From positions 1 to 6,391 of the forward strand of contig USMP01000081.1 of assembly GCA_900555795.1 (NCBI GenBank): DNA of 6,391 nt, read 5' to 3'. Positions within the stretch are counted from its first letter, which is position 1. The number at the start of each line of letters is the position of its first letter. The notes below the pieces were generated by a model that worked only from the letters and a program-made list of their open reading frames with translations, was not told the DNA's origin and ran no database searches. Both the position numbers and the translations under genes were made by a program. Below, in pieces: positions 1 through 6,391 of the stretch. The stretch comes from an uncultured Eubacteriales bacterium. GTDB lineage: Bacteria; Bacillota; Clostridia; Oscillospirales; Oscillospiraceae.

Positions 1-20
1 GGCGGCTCAATTGAGCCGCC
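1..20 (-). terminator. Palindrome after the carboxypeptidase gene, probable terminator stem
   Basis: The first 20 bases form a perfect palindrome (GGCGGCTCAA / TTGAGCCGCC). It begins 9 bases past the TAA stop of the M15 carboxypeptidase gene, where an intrinsic terminator of the leftward operon is expected. On the minus strand an A-run (AAAAGGACCCC) precedes the stem. The T-run that should follow would lie left of position 1 and cannot be seen. On the plus strand the stem is followed by GGGGTCC and then four Ts, so weak bidirectional function is possible. A terminator is the most likely reading, inferred from position and symmetry. Confidence 0.6.
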
Positions 21-29
21 GGGGTCCTT

Positions 30-1022
30 TTATCCAATTTTGCAGGTGACAATCAGCCCATCCACATTGTTCCCGGAGACGGTGTACTCCCCTGTCTCCG
101 GCACATAGGCGGTGGACCCCGGGCAGTACCACACCTCATAGCTGCCCGCGTCGCAGTCAATTGTCAGGTGCTCCCCGTCAAAGGGGTAGTCCCGCAGCAG
201 ATCTATATACTCCTCCAGACAGAGCCCCCGCTCCGCCATGGCCGCGGCGTGGGCAACCCCCACATAGCGGAAGTGCCAGGGCTCGTCGTAGATCCCGGTC
301 TTATCCTCCTTGCCCGGCTCATAGCGGACCACAAAGCCGTAGCGGCCGCAGTTCTCGTTGATCCAGGCATACTCCCCGGTGCCGTCGTAGTCGGAACTGG
401 TACCGTCTCTGTGGTAAATGGACAGGTCCACCGCCAGGCCCGTGTGGTGCTCGCTGCCCCCGGGCTGGGCCACGTACTTTTTCGTGTGGTCCAGGCCATT
501 GCGCTCCGCGCTCTGGTCAAAGAGGTGCTGCTGCACCGCCTCCGTCCGGTAGCCCGCCACCACATTGATGGTGCGGCTGCCCCCCTGGGCCACAAAGTCG
601 TCCAGCATCCGGTTCAAAGGTTCCATGGCCGCGGGGGAGAGGTAGACCTCCATGTCCCGGACATAGTAGCTGTCGCTCTTCTCCTGGTAGATGCAGGAAA
701 GTTCCTGATCCTGGGGGAAGTGGTAGAAGGTCTGGTTGTTTACCAGGATCAGTTCCCCGGCGTACAGGGCGTCCGCCCCCAGTTCCACGGGGCCGCAGGC
801 CACGCCGGCGGCGGTGGTGACGCGCTCCTCCGGCGGGTCCGCCGGGGGCTGCTGGTCCGGCTGCTGGACAGCGGGGGGCGTTGAAGGCTCCGCCGGCGTA
901 TCCGCGCCAAAGGAGCGCCCCGCCAGCAGCCAGACAGCGCCGGCGGCCAGCGCCGCCAGCAGCACCAGAGCCAGAGGGGGAATATAGGGCAGTCTGCCGC
1001 GCCGGCGGCGGTATTGTTTCAT
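30..1022 (-). CDS. Membrane-anchored M15 (VanY-type) D-alanyl-D-alanine carboxypeptidase
   Basis: This 330-residue protein belongs to the M15B/VanY zinc peptidases, which remove the terminal D-Ala from peptidoglycan stem peptides outside the membrane. Residues 5-10 are mostly Arg, a single hydrophobic segment follows at about 15-34, and a Pro-rich linker spans 42-66; this fits an N-terminal anchor with the enzyme outside. The catalytic domain covers about 85-280. It contains an AGYRT motif (R159), the SxHxxGxAxD motif with zinc ligands H192 and D199, and a DEPWHFRY motif with probable base E247 and third ligand H250. All expected catalytic residues are present. About 50 residues follow the catalytic domain (281-330) and look beta-rich. 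There are seven cysteines (76, 110, 225, 268, 290, 300, 327), unusual for an exported domain unless some form disulphides. AAGGAGG lies 10 bases before the ATG. It is the last gene of the leftward series, 54 bases after the unknown protein. The two-component system suggests a VanY-like role, but no vanHAX genes are visible, so glycopeptide resistance is not supported. Confidence 0.9.
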   Translation of the reverse strand: MKQYRRRRGRLPYIPPLALVLLAALAAGAVWLLAGRSFGADTPAEPSTPPAVQQPDQQPPADPPEERVTTAAGVACGPVELGADALYAGELILVNNQTFYHFPQDQELSCIYQEKSDSYYVRDMEVYLSPAAMEPLNRMLDDFVAQGGSRTINVVAGYRTEAVQQHLFDQSAERNGLDHTKKYVAQPGGSEHHTGLAVDLSIYHRDGTSSDYDGTGEYAWINENCGRYGFVVRYEPGKEDKTGIYDEPWHFRYVGVAHAAAMAERGLCLEEYIDLLRDYPFDGEHLTIDCDAGSYEVWYCPGSTAYVPETGEYTVSGNNVDGLIVTCKIG

Positions 1023-1044
1023 TGCTATGGGTCCTCCTTGCTGT

Positions 1045-1063
1045 GCCGGGCATACCGCCCGGC
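1045..1063 (-). repeat. Small hairpin in the gap before the carboxypeptidase gene
   Basis: A perfect 7-base inverted repeat (GCCGGGC / GCCCGGC) with a 5-base loop sits in the 54-base gap between the unknown protein's stop and the carboxypeptidase start, a few bases upstream of the AAGGAGG ribosome site. No T-run follows it on the minus strand, so it is not a typical intrinsic terminator. It could be an RNA stem that affects stability, processing or relative expression of the last gene. In GC-rich DNA a 7-base stem can also arise by chance. Confidence 0.35.
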
Positions 1064-1076
1064 CGTCTCAATGGGT

Positions 1077-1943
1077 TTAATGGTTCCACTGGATGCTGCA
1101 CCCCCGGCCGCTGATGGCCCAGCAGTGCAGCGGTACCCGCAGGGATTCCGTGTCATAGGCGAAGGACACCTCCGCGCTGGAGGTGTAGTCGCCGTTGGTC
1201 TGGAACAGGATCTCCGTCTCCGAGAGCATGCTGGTCACAGATTTCCCGCTCCAGGACCCGTCCACATTGTCCATGCCCCAGTAATCCCGCCAGGCGCTGC
1301 CGAAGCTGACCGGCCCGCTGACGCCCCAGCTGGGGGCGTTGCCCCGGGTCCACCAGAGGGTGAAGGAGAGGACTTTCCCCGTCTCGTCATCCAGTTCCAG
1401 GGCCAGAGTATAGGGTGTGCAGCTGAGGGTCATATCATCCACCAAAAACCCCCGCTGGGTCTCCGGCTCCATATACAGGGTCTGGACCCGGGCCGTGACC
1501 TCCACGGCGCTGTCGGCGCCCCACAGGGTGGGCAGGCCGCCCATGCGCTGGAGCTGCTGCAGCTCCCCCAAGGCGCTCTCCACCCGCTCCTGCCACTTCC
1601 GGGCGCTCTTCTCCTCCCGCTCCGCCAGGTCCGCCTCCCCGTCCTCCGCCGGGGCCTTCTCCGCCGGGGCGGAGGACGCCTCCTGAATAATGAGGGGCTG
1701 CTCCAGTTCCTGAGGAATCTCCATGGCGGAGAGCCGGCCGGAGCGCAGCAGGAGCAGCTTCTCCGGTACCGTCAGGCTCACGCCCTCGGCGAAGCCCGCC
1801 AGATCCCCCGCCGTGGACGGGAGCACCACCGGATCGTCCAGCAGCTTCTGATCGTTCCACTGGGACAGCTGGGCGGGCAGGAAAAAGGCCAGCACCACCA
1901 GCAGCACCGTCACCGGCAGGGCCGCCGCCAGATACTTATTCAT
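1077..1943 (-). CDS. Hypothetical membrane-anchored extracytoplasmic protein of the two-component operon
   Basis: I do not recognise this 288-residue protein. One hydrophobic segment lies at about residues 5-23, with only Lys3 before it, so it is probably an uncleaved anchor or signal with the rest outside the membrane. Residues about 88-135 are rich in Ala, Glu and Lys, contain a tandem APAEK/APAED repeat, and look helical or coiled-coil. The C-terminal half (about 140-288) has alternating hydrophobic residues and many Trp and Tyr, suggesting a beta-rich domain. No catalytic motif is visible, and the only cysteines are 175, 274 and 282. The start is ATG at 1943: GGGAGG lies 8 bases upstream, whereas a GTG three codons earlier would sit on top of that site. 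The start overlaps the kinase stop (ATGAATAA), indicating translational coupling. Its place between a sensor kinase and a peptidoglycan enzyme suggests an accessory envelope protein, perhaps modulating the kinase; this is inference only. Confidence 0.85.
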   Translation of the reverse strand: MNKYLAAALPVTVLLVVLAFFLPAQLSQWNDQKLLDDPVVLPSTAGDLAGFAEGVSLTVPEKLLLLRSGRLSAMEIPQELEQPLIIQEASSAPAEKAPAEDGEADLAEREEKSARKWQERVESALGELQQLQRMGGLPTLWGADSAVEVTARVQTLYMEPETQRGFLVDDMTLSCTPYTLALELDDETGKVLSFTLWWTRGNAPSWGVSGPVSFGSAWRDYWGMDNVDGSWSGKSVTSMLSETEILFQTNGDYTSSAEVSFAYDTESLRVPLHCWAISGRGCSIQWNH

Positions 1944-3354
1944 CCCCGGCACCTCCCAGTATCACATCCACCGTGGTCCCCTGGCCCTCCCGGCTGGCAA
2001 AGCGCATGGCGCCCCGGTGGAAGGCCACGATCCGCTTGCACAGCGCCAGGCCCAGCCCGGCGCCGCCCTCGGCCCGGGAGCGGGACTTGTCCACCATGTA
2101 GAAGGCCTCCGTAATCTTGCTCAGCTCCGAGGCGGGGATGCCCCGGCCCCGGTCCGTCACCCGCAGCCGGTAGCCGGCGGGGACCACCTGTCCCACCAGG
2201 GTGATCTCCCCGCCCGGGGAGGACGCCTTTCTGGCGTTGTCCAGCAGGTTCAGCAGCAGGGTCTGGAGCAGGGAGGCATCGCCGCAGAGCAGCCCCTCCT
2301 CCGCCTGGACGGCAAGCCGCAGATCCCGGGCGGCCATGGCCGGGCGGACAATCCGCGCCGCCTCGTCACACAGCTCCCGCATCCGCACCGGCCGGGCCTC
2401 CGCAGCGCTGTGGTCCACCGCCAGCAGGCTCATCAGGGACAGGGACAGGTTTTCCAGCCGCTTGCCCTCGGAAAAGATGTAGCCGGCGGCTTTGGCCCGC
2501 TGATCCTCGCTCAGTTCCCGGCTGCGGAGCATGTCCGCGTAGCCGATGATGGAGGTGAGGGGCGTTTTCAGTTCGTGGACGAAGCTGGCGGTGAAATCCT
2601 CCTGCCGCCGGGCTGCCTCCTCCAGTTCCTGCACGTTTTTCTCAATGGCCTCCGCCATGCGGTTGAAGTTCTTCGCCAGTTCGCTCAGTTCGTCGCTGCC
2701 CACGGCGGCGGCGCGCTGGCGGTAGTCCCCCTGGGCCAGCTGGGTGGCGGCCCGGCCCAGGCTCCGCACCGGCCGGGTCAACCAGCTGGCCAGCAGGAAC
2801 AGCAGCCCTCCGCTGACCGCCACCACCGCCAGCAGCAGGTAGCGGTAGACCCGGTAGTGGGTCTCCCGGTCGGCAAAGAGGCTGCTGATATCCCGGGCGG
2901 TCTCCAGATAGAGCTGGCCGTCCGGCAGGAACACCATGCCCGCGCAGTGCACCAGGGTATTCCCCGTCAGCGCCTCCCGGCGAAGGACATAGCCGGTGGA
3001 GCCCGCGTCGATGCTCTCCAGCAGCTCCTGGTCGCCGGCGGTATCCAGGGTGGAGTAGACCGTCTGGCCGGAGAGGGTGCGGATCTGGAAGCGGTGGCTG
3101 GCAAAGGAGGGCATCTCCTCCAGCGCCCGGTCCACCCGCCAGCCCATGTCGTCCATATTCTCCAGGGTGACGCCCTTGCCCTGGCACACCGCCTCGTAGG
3201 TGACGCGCAGCATCTGCAGTTCCTCCTGGGCCACGTCCAGTTCCCGCTCCAGGGCCGACCGGAAGGACAGGGACACCAGAAAATAGCTGCCCACGCCGAA
3301 GCTGAGCACCAGGATGCACAGGGTCGCCAGCGTCACCTTCCAGGCAAATTTCAT
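1936..3354 (-). CDS. Membrane sensor histidine kinase (HAMP-HisKA-HATPase)
   Basis: This 472-residue sensor kinase autophosphorylates on a histidine and passes the phosphate to the neighbouring response regulator. In order it has TM1 (about 5-29), an extracytoplasmic region of about 140 residues with no family I can name, TM2 (about 171-191), a HAMP linker (about 192-245), and a HisKA helix with the H-box FVHELKTP (phospho-acceptor H260). The ATPase domain follows, with N-box NLLDNA (N373), G1 box DRGRGIP (D401), F-box around F418 and G2 box GGAGLGLAL (430-438). All catalytic boxes are intact. The ATG at 3354 is chosen because GGAGGT lies 6 bases upstream, it forms an ATGA overlap with the regulator's stop, and the protein then begins directly with TM1. 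The in-frame reading extends 43 codons further upstream inside the regulator gene, but that segment is Pro/Gly/Ala/Arg-rich shadow sequence. The ligand is not deducible; the operon points to cell-wall or envelope stress. Confidence 0.95.
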   Translation of the reverse strand: MKFAWKVTLATLCILVLSFGVGSYFLVSLSFRSALERELDVAQEELQMLRVTYEAVCQGKGVTLENMDDMGWRVDRALEEMPSFASHRFQIRTLSGQTVYSTLDTAGDQELLESIDAGSTGYVLRREALTGNTLVHCAGMVFLPDGQLYLETARDISSLFADRETHYRVYRYLLLAVVAVSGGLLFLLASWLTRPVRSLGRAATQLAQGDYRQRAAAVGSDELSELAKNFNRMAEAIEKNVQELEEAARRQEDFTASFVHELKTPLTSIIGYADMLRSRELSEDQRAKAAGYIFSEGKRLENLSLSLMSLLAVDHSAAEARPVRMRELCDEAARIVRPAMAARDLRLAVQAEEGLLCGDASLLQTLLLNLLDNARKASSPGGEITLVGQVVPAGYRLRVTDRGRGIPASELSKITEAFYMVDKSRSRAEGGAGLGLALCKRIVAFHRGAMRFASREGQGTTVDVILGGAGDE

Positions 3355-4010
3355 TCCCGCACCTCCAGGCGGTAGCCCACCTTGTACACGGCGGCAATCC
3401 GCTCCTGCCAGCCCAGCTTCTTGCGCAGGCGCTGGACATGGAGATCCACGGTGCGGCTGTCGCCCATATAGTCGTTCTCCCACACCCGCTCGTAGATGGT
3501 CTCCCGGAAGAGGGCGATGTTCCGGTTCTGCAGGAAGAGCAGCAGCAGGGCGTACTCCTTGGCGGTGAGGGGCACCACCTGCCCGGCGCGGGTCACGACC
3601 CGGGACTGGGTGTCCACCACCACATCGTCTACCACAATGCGGCTCTCGGTCTTGTGGTAGCGGCGCAGCACCGTCTCCACCCGGGCCAGCAGCTCCGCGA
3701 TTTCAAAGGGCTTGGTGATATAGTCGTCGGCCCCCAGCTTCAGGCCCCGGATCCGGTCCTTCACGGCGCTGCGGGCGGTAATAAAGATGACGGGGATCTC
3801 CAGGGGAGCCAGATACTCCATCAGCTCAAACCCACTGACCTCCGGCAGCATCACATCCAGCAAAATCAGATCATACCGCTTCTCATTCACCGCATCCGCC
3901 GCCGCCGTGCCCGTATACAGGCAGTCACAGCTGTAGCCCGCCGCCGTCAGGGACATGTCCAGCAGGTCGGCAATGGGCTTTTCATCCTCTACAATCAAAA
4001 TCCGTATCAT
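3351..4010 (-). CDS. OmpR/PhoB-family response regulator
   Basis: This 219-residue regulator has the usual length for the OmpR/PhoB family. The receiver domain (about 1-118) shows the acidic pair E8/D9, phospho-acceptor D52 in LLDVMLP, switch residue T78 in FITAR, and K100 in TKPFE. The DNA-binding winged helix (about 126-217) has the typical PLTAKEYALL entry helix and the RTVDLHVQRLRKKL recognition region, ending with a VGYRL hairpin. It should bind promoter DNA as a phosphorylated dimer, with the downstream kinase as its partner. AAGGAG lies 5 bases before the ATG. Its TGA overlaps the kinase ATG by 4 bases (ATGA), so the two are translationally coupled. The lyase gene ends 27 bases upstream, and I see no promoter or terminator in that gap, so regulator and lyase may share a transcript. 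The overall type resembles VanR/PhoP-like envelope regulators, but family alone cannot assign the regulon. Confidence 0.96.
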   Translation of the reverse strand: MIRILIVEDEKPIADLLDMSLTAAGYSCDCLYTGTAAADAVNEKRYDLILLDVMLPEVSGFELMEYLAPLEIPVIFITARSAVKDRIRGLKLGADDYITKPFEIAELLARVETVLRRYHKTESRIVVDDVVVDTQSRVVTRAGQVVPLTAKEYALLLLFLQNRNIALFRETIYERVWENDYMGDSRTVDLHVQRLRKKLGWQERIAAVYKVGYRLEVRE

Positions 4011-4037
4011 GGCCGCTCCTTCCCGCCGCGGGGGCTG

Positions 4038-5417
<1,380 letters not shown>

Positions 5418-5460
5418 GGATCGGCACCTCTTTGCAAGTTTTCTTTCATATTACAGCTGC

Positions 5461-5489
5461 ATTGTACCACTGCCGCCCCTGTTATGCAA
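5461..5489 (-). promoter_or_regulatory. Sigma-A type promoter for the lyase and downstream genes
   Basis: On the minus strand a -35 TTGCAT (5484-5489) and a -10 TACAAT (5461-5466) are separated by exactly 17 bases. Each hexamer differs from consensus at a single position or two. Transcription would begin near 5454, giving a leader of roughly 37 bases before the lyase ATG, with its ribosome site AGAGGTG inside. This is the only convincing leftward promoter in the divergent region and may drive all five minus-strand genes. The call comes from hexamer match and spacing. Confidence 0.75.
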
Positions 5490-5494
5490 GCGCT

Positions 5495-5514
5495 CGTGCA
5501 AGAATTTTTGCACG
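5495..5514. promoter_or_regulatory. 20-base near-perfect palindrome upstream of the lyase promoter, possible operator
   Basis: CGTGCAA (5495-5501) and TTGCACG (5508-5514) are perfect inverted arms around GAATTT. Read as a whole, the 20 bases are symmetric except for one mismatched pair. The centre lies about 50 bases upstream of the predicted lyase start and just outside its -35, a common position for an activator or a dimeric regulator. The half-site TGCAA recurs in direct orientation at 5485-5489, within the -35, and at 5433-5437 in the leader. No T-run suggests termination on either strand. The cognate protein is unknown; the response regulator of this cluster is one candidate, although OmpR-family sites are usually direct repeats. 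Confidence 0.45.
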
Positions 5515-5550
5515 TACGCCCGCTGTTTGTAAACTTTCCATGAATACCTC

Positions 5551-5579
5551 TTGAAAATAAGGGCACGAAGGATTATCAT
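5551..5579 (+). promoter_or_regulatory. Sigma-A type promoter for htpG
   Basis: TTGAAA (5551-5556) and TATCAT (5574-5579) are spaced by exactly 17 bases on the plus strand. The predicted start is near 5586, inside the CIRCE element, and the last bases of the -10 already lie in the extended inverted repeat. A repressor bound there would block RNA polymerase, as in other HrcA-controlled promoters. This supports both the promoter and the operator call. Confidence 0.8.
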
Positions 5580-5617
5580 AGCGTTAGCACTCAAAACTTC
5601 GGAGTGCTAACGCTATG
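5577..5617 (+). promoter_or_regulatory. CIRCE operator (HrcA binding site) controlling htpG
   Basis: TTAGCACTC (5584-5592), nine bases, then GAGTGCTAA (5602-5610) exactly matches the CIRCE consensus TTAGCACTC-N9-GAGTGCTAA. Symmetry extends outward to perfect 16-base arms (5577-5592 and 5602-5617). CIRCE is the DNA site of the heat-shock repressor HrcA, whose activity depends on GroEL. It overlaps the -10 and presumed transcription start of htpG and ends about 40 bases before its ATG. The element would also be in the transcript, where it could form a stem in the leader. HrcA itself is not in this window. Confidence 0.95.
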
Positions 5618-5651
5618 TTATTACAAATGAGTTCATATAGGAGGCATCCAC

Positions 5652-6391
5652 ATGGCAAAGAAGCAGTTCAAGGCGGAGTCCAAGCGTCTGTTGGATCTGA
5701 TGATCAACTCCATCTACACCCACAAGGAGATCTTCCTCCGTGAGATCATCTCCAACGCCAGCGACGCCATCGACAAGCTGACCTACAAGGCCCTGTCCGA
5801 GGGCGGCACGGCGCTGGACCGGAGCGCGCTTCAGATCACCCTCATCCCCGACGAGGCCGCGCGCACCCTCACCGTCCGCGACAACGGCGTGGGCATGACG
5901 AAGGAGGAATTGGAGCAGAACCTGGGTACCATCGCCAAAAGCGGCTCCCTCCAGTTCAAGAAGGACATGGCCCAGGCCGAGGGCATCCCCGAGAGCGACA
6001 CCGACATCATCGGCCAGTTCGGCGTGGGCTTCTACTCCGCCTTTATGGTGGCCGACACCGTCACCGTCACCTCCCGGGCCTGGGGCAGCGGCGAGGCGTG
6101 GCGCTGGGAGTCCTCCGGCGCGGACGGGTACACCCTCACCCCCTGCGGGAAGGAGAGCGCTGGCACCGACATCGTGCTCCACATCAAGGCCAACACCGAC
6201 GACAACAAGTACGACGAGTACCTGGAGCAGTACCGCCTGGCGGAGCTGATCAAGAAGTACTCCGACTACGTCCACTACCCCATCGTCATGCTCATGCACA
6301 AGTCCCGCCAGAAGCCCCGCCCCGAGGACGCCGGCGACGACTACAAGCCCGAGTGGGAGGAGTATACCGAAAACACAACCCTGAACTCCAT
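5652..6391 (+). CDS. htpG: Molecular chaperone HtpG (bacterial Hsp90), N-terminal part, truncated by window end
   Basis: The open frame encodes the first 246 residues of HtpG and continues past the window; a complete HtpG is usually about 620-650 residues. This part is the GHKL ATPase domain. It shows the N-box region [16 protein letters not shown] (E31, N35, D38), the nucleotide-binding DNGVGM motif (D77, G79, G81), the lid segment GTIAKSGS (91-98), the glycine-rich [11 protein letters not shown] (121-131), and the GTDI motif (G171, T172). HtpG is a cytoplasmic homodimeric ATP-dependent chaperone that remodels client proteins, often with the DnaK system. AGGAGG (5639-5644) lies 7 bases before the ATG, and the protein starts [10 protein letters not shown], as expected for the family. 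It is transcribed divergently from the lyase operon from its own promoter under a CIRCE operator, so it should be repressed by HrcA and induced by heat or unfolded protein. No internal stop or frameshift is seen. Confidence 0.97.
   Translation, partial: MAKKQFKAESKRLLDLMINSIYTHKEIFLREIISNASDAIDKLTYKALSEGGTALDRSALQITLIPDEAARTLTVRDNGVGMTKEELEQNLGTIAKSGSLQFKKDMAQAEGIPESDTDIIGQFGVGFYSAFMVADTVTVTSRAWGSGEAWRWESSGADGYTLTPCGKESAGTDIVLHIKANTDDNKYDEYLEQYRLAELIKKYSDYVHYPIVMLMHKSRQKPRPEDAGDDYKPEWEEYTENTTLNS

Noticed and set aside
1944..1952. GTG start three codons upstream for the unknown protein
   Set aside because: The GTG abuts the GGGAGG ribosome site, leaving no spacing; the ATG at 1943 is spaced 8 bases from it.
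1014..2114. 366-codon plus-strand open frame antisense to the unknown protein
   Set aside because: Pro/Gly/Arg-rich shadow composition. The minus-strand frame has a well-placed ribosome site, a transmembrane segment and operon overlap instead.
2017..3375. 452-codon plus-strand open frame antisense to the histidine kinase
   Set aside because: It is a low-complexity shadow translation opposite a kinase with all catalytic boxes, and I saw no convincing plus-strand promoter for it.
3355..3483. N-terminal extension of the histidine kinase by 43 codons
   Set aside because: The extension lies inside the regulator's DNA-binding domain and is Pro/Gly/Ala/Arg-rich. The ATG at 3354 has a ribosome site, an ATGA overlap and an immediate transmembrane helix.
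30..4010. Vancomycin-resistance cluster (vanRS with vanY)
   Set aside because: No vanH, vanA/B-type ligase or vanX is present in the window, and OmpR/HisKA systems beside D,D-carboxypeptidases are not specific for glycopeptide resistance.
5508..5536. Possible second plus-strand promoter with TTGCAC as -35
   Set aside because: At 17 bases' spacing the -10 would be AAACTT, a poor match; the TTGAAA-17-TATCAT pair further downstream is far better and sits at the CIRCE operator.
5613..6299. 228-codon minus-strand open frame opposite htpG
   Set aside because: It is the shadow of the htpG reading frame, which has unmistakable Hsp90 ATPase motifs, and the frame lacks any recognisable domain.

Overview
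The window is GC-rich bacterial chromosomal DNA with tight gene packing. It shows a perfect CIRCE operator, strong Shine-Dalgarno sites, sigma-A type promoters, an OmpR/HisKA two-component system and a VanY-type peptidase. Together these point to a Gram-positive Bacillota (Firmicutes), most likely a high-GC gut clostridium of the Oscillospiraceae/Ruminococcaceae type. That placement is an inference from style and protein character, not from a marker gene.

Layout. Five genes run leftward on the minus strand from one divergent intergenic region. In transcription order they are: a class II fumarate lyase (5417 to 4038), an OmpR-family response regulator (4010 to 3351), a membrane histidine kinase (3354 to 1936), an unrecognised membrane-anchored protein (1943 to 1077), and a membrane-anchored M15/VanY D-Ala-D-Ala carboxypeptidase (1022 to 30). 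A perfect palindrome at 1-20, just past the last stop codon, is probably the stem of the operon terminator. Rightward on the plus strand, htpG (Hsp90) starts at 5652 and runs off the window end.

The 234-base divergent region (5418-5651) is densely regulatory. It holds a TTGCAT-17-TACAAT promoter for the leftward genes, a near-perfect 20-base palindrome just upstream of that promoter, a TTGAAA-17-TATCAT promoter for htpG, and a perfect CIRCE element overlapping the htpG -10 and presumed start site. This predicts HrcA heat-shock repression of htpG.

How the genes may work together. Regulator and kinase overlap by 4 bases, and kinase and unknown protein by 8, so these three are almost certainly co-translated. 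The carboxypeptidase follows after 54 bases. A plausible reading is an envelope-sensing two-component system with an extracytoplasmic accessory protein and a peptidoglycan-trimming output enzyme. The fumarate lyase ends only 27 bases before the regulator and may share the transcript, although its metabolic role has no obvious link. No clearly unprecedented system is evident. The most notable points are the CIRCE control of htpG, the mixed aspartase/fumarase character of the lyase, the unassigned palindrome in the divergent region, and the uncharacterised protein in the kinase operon.
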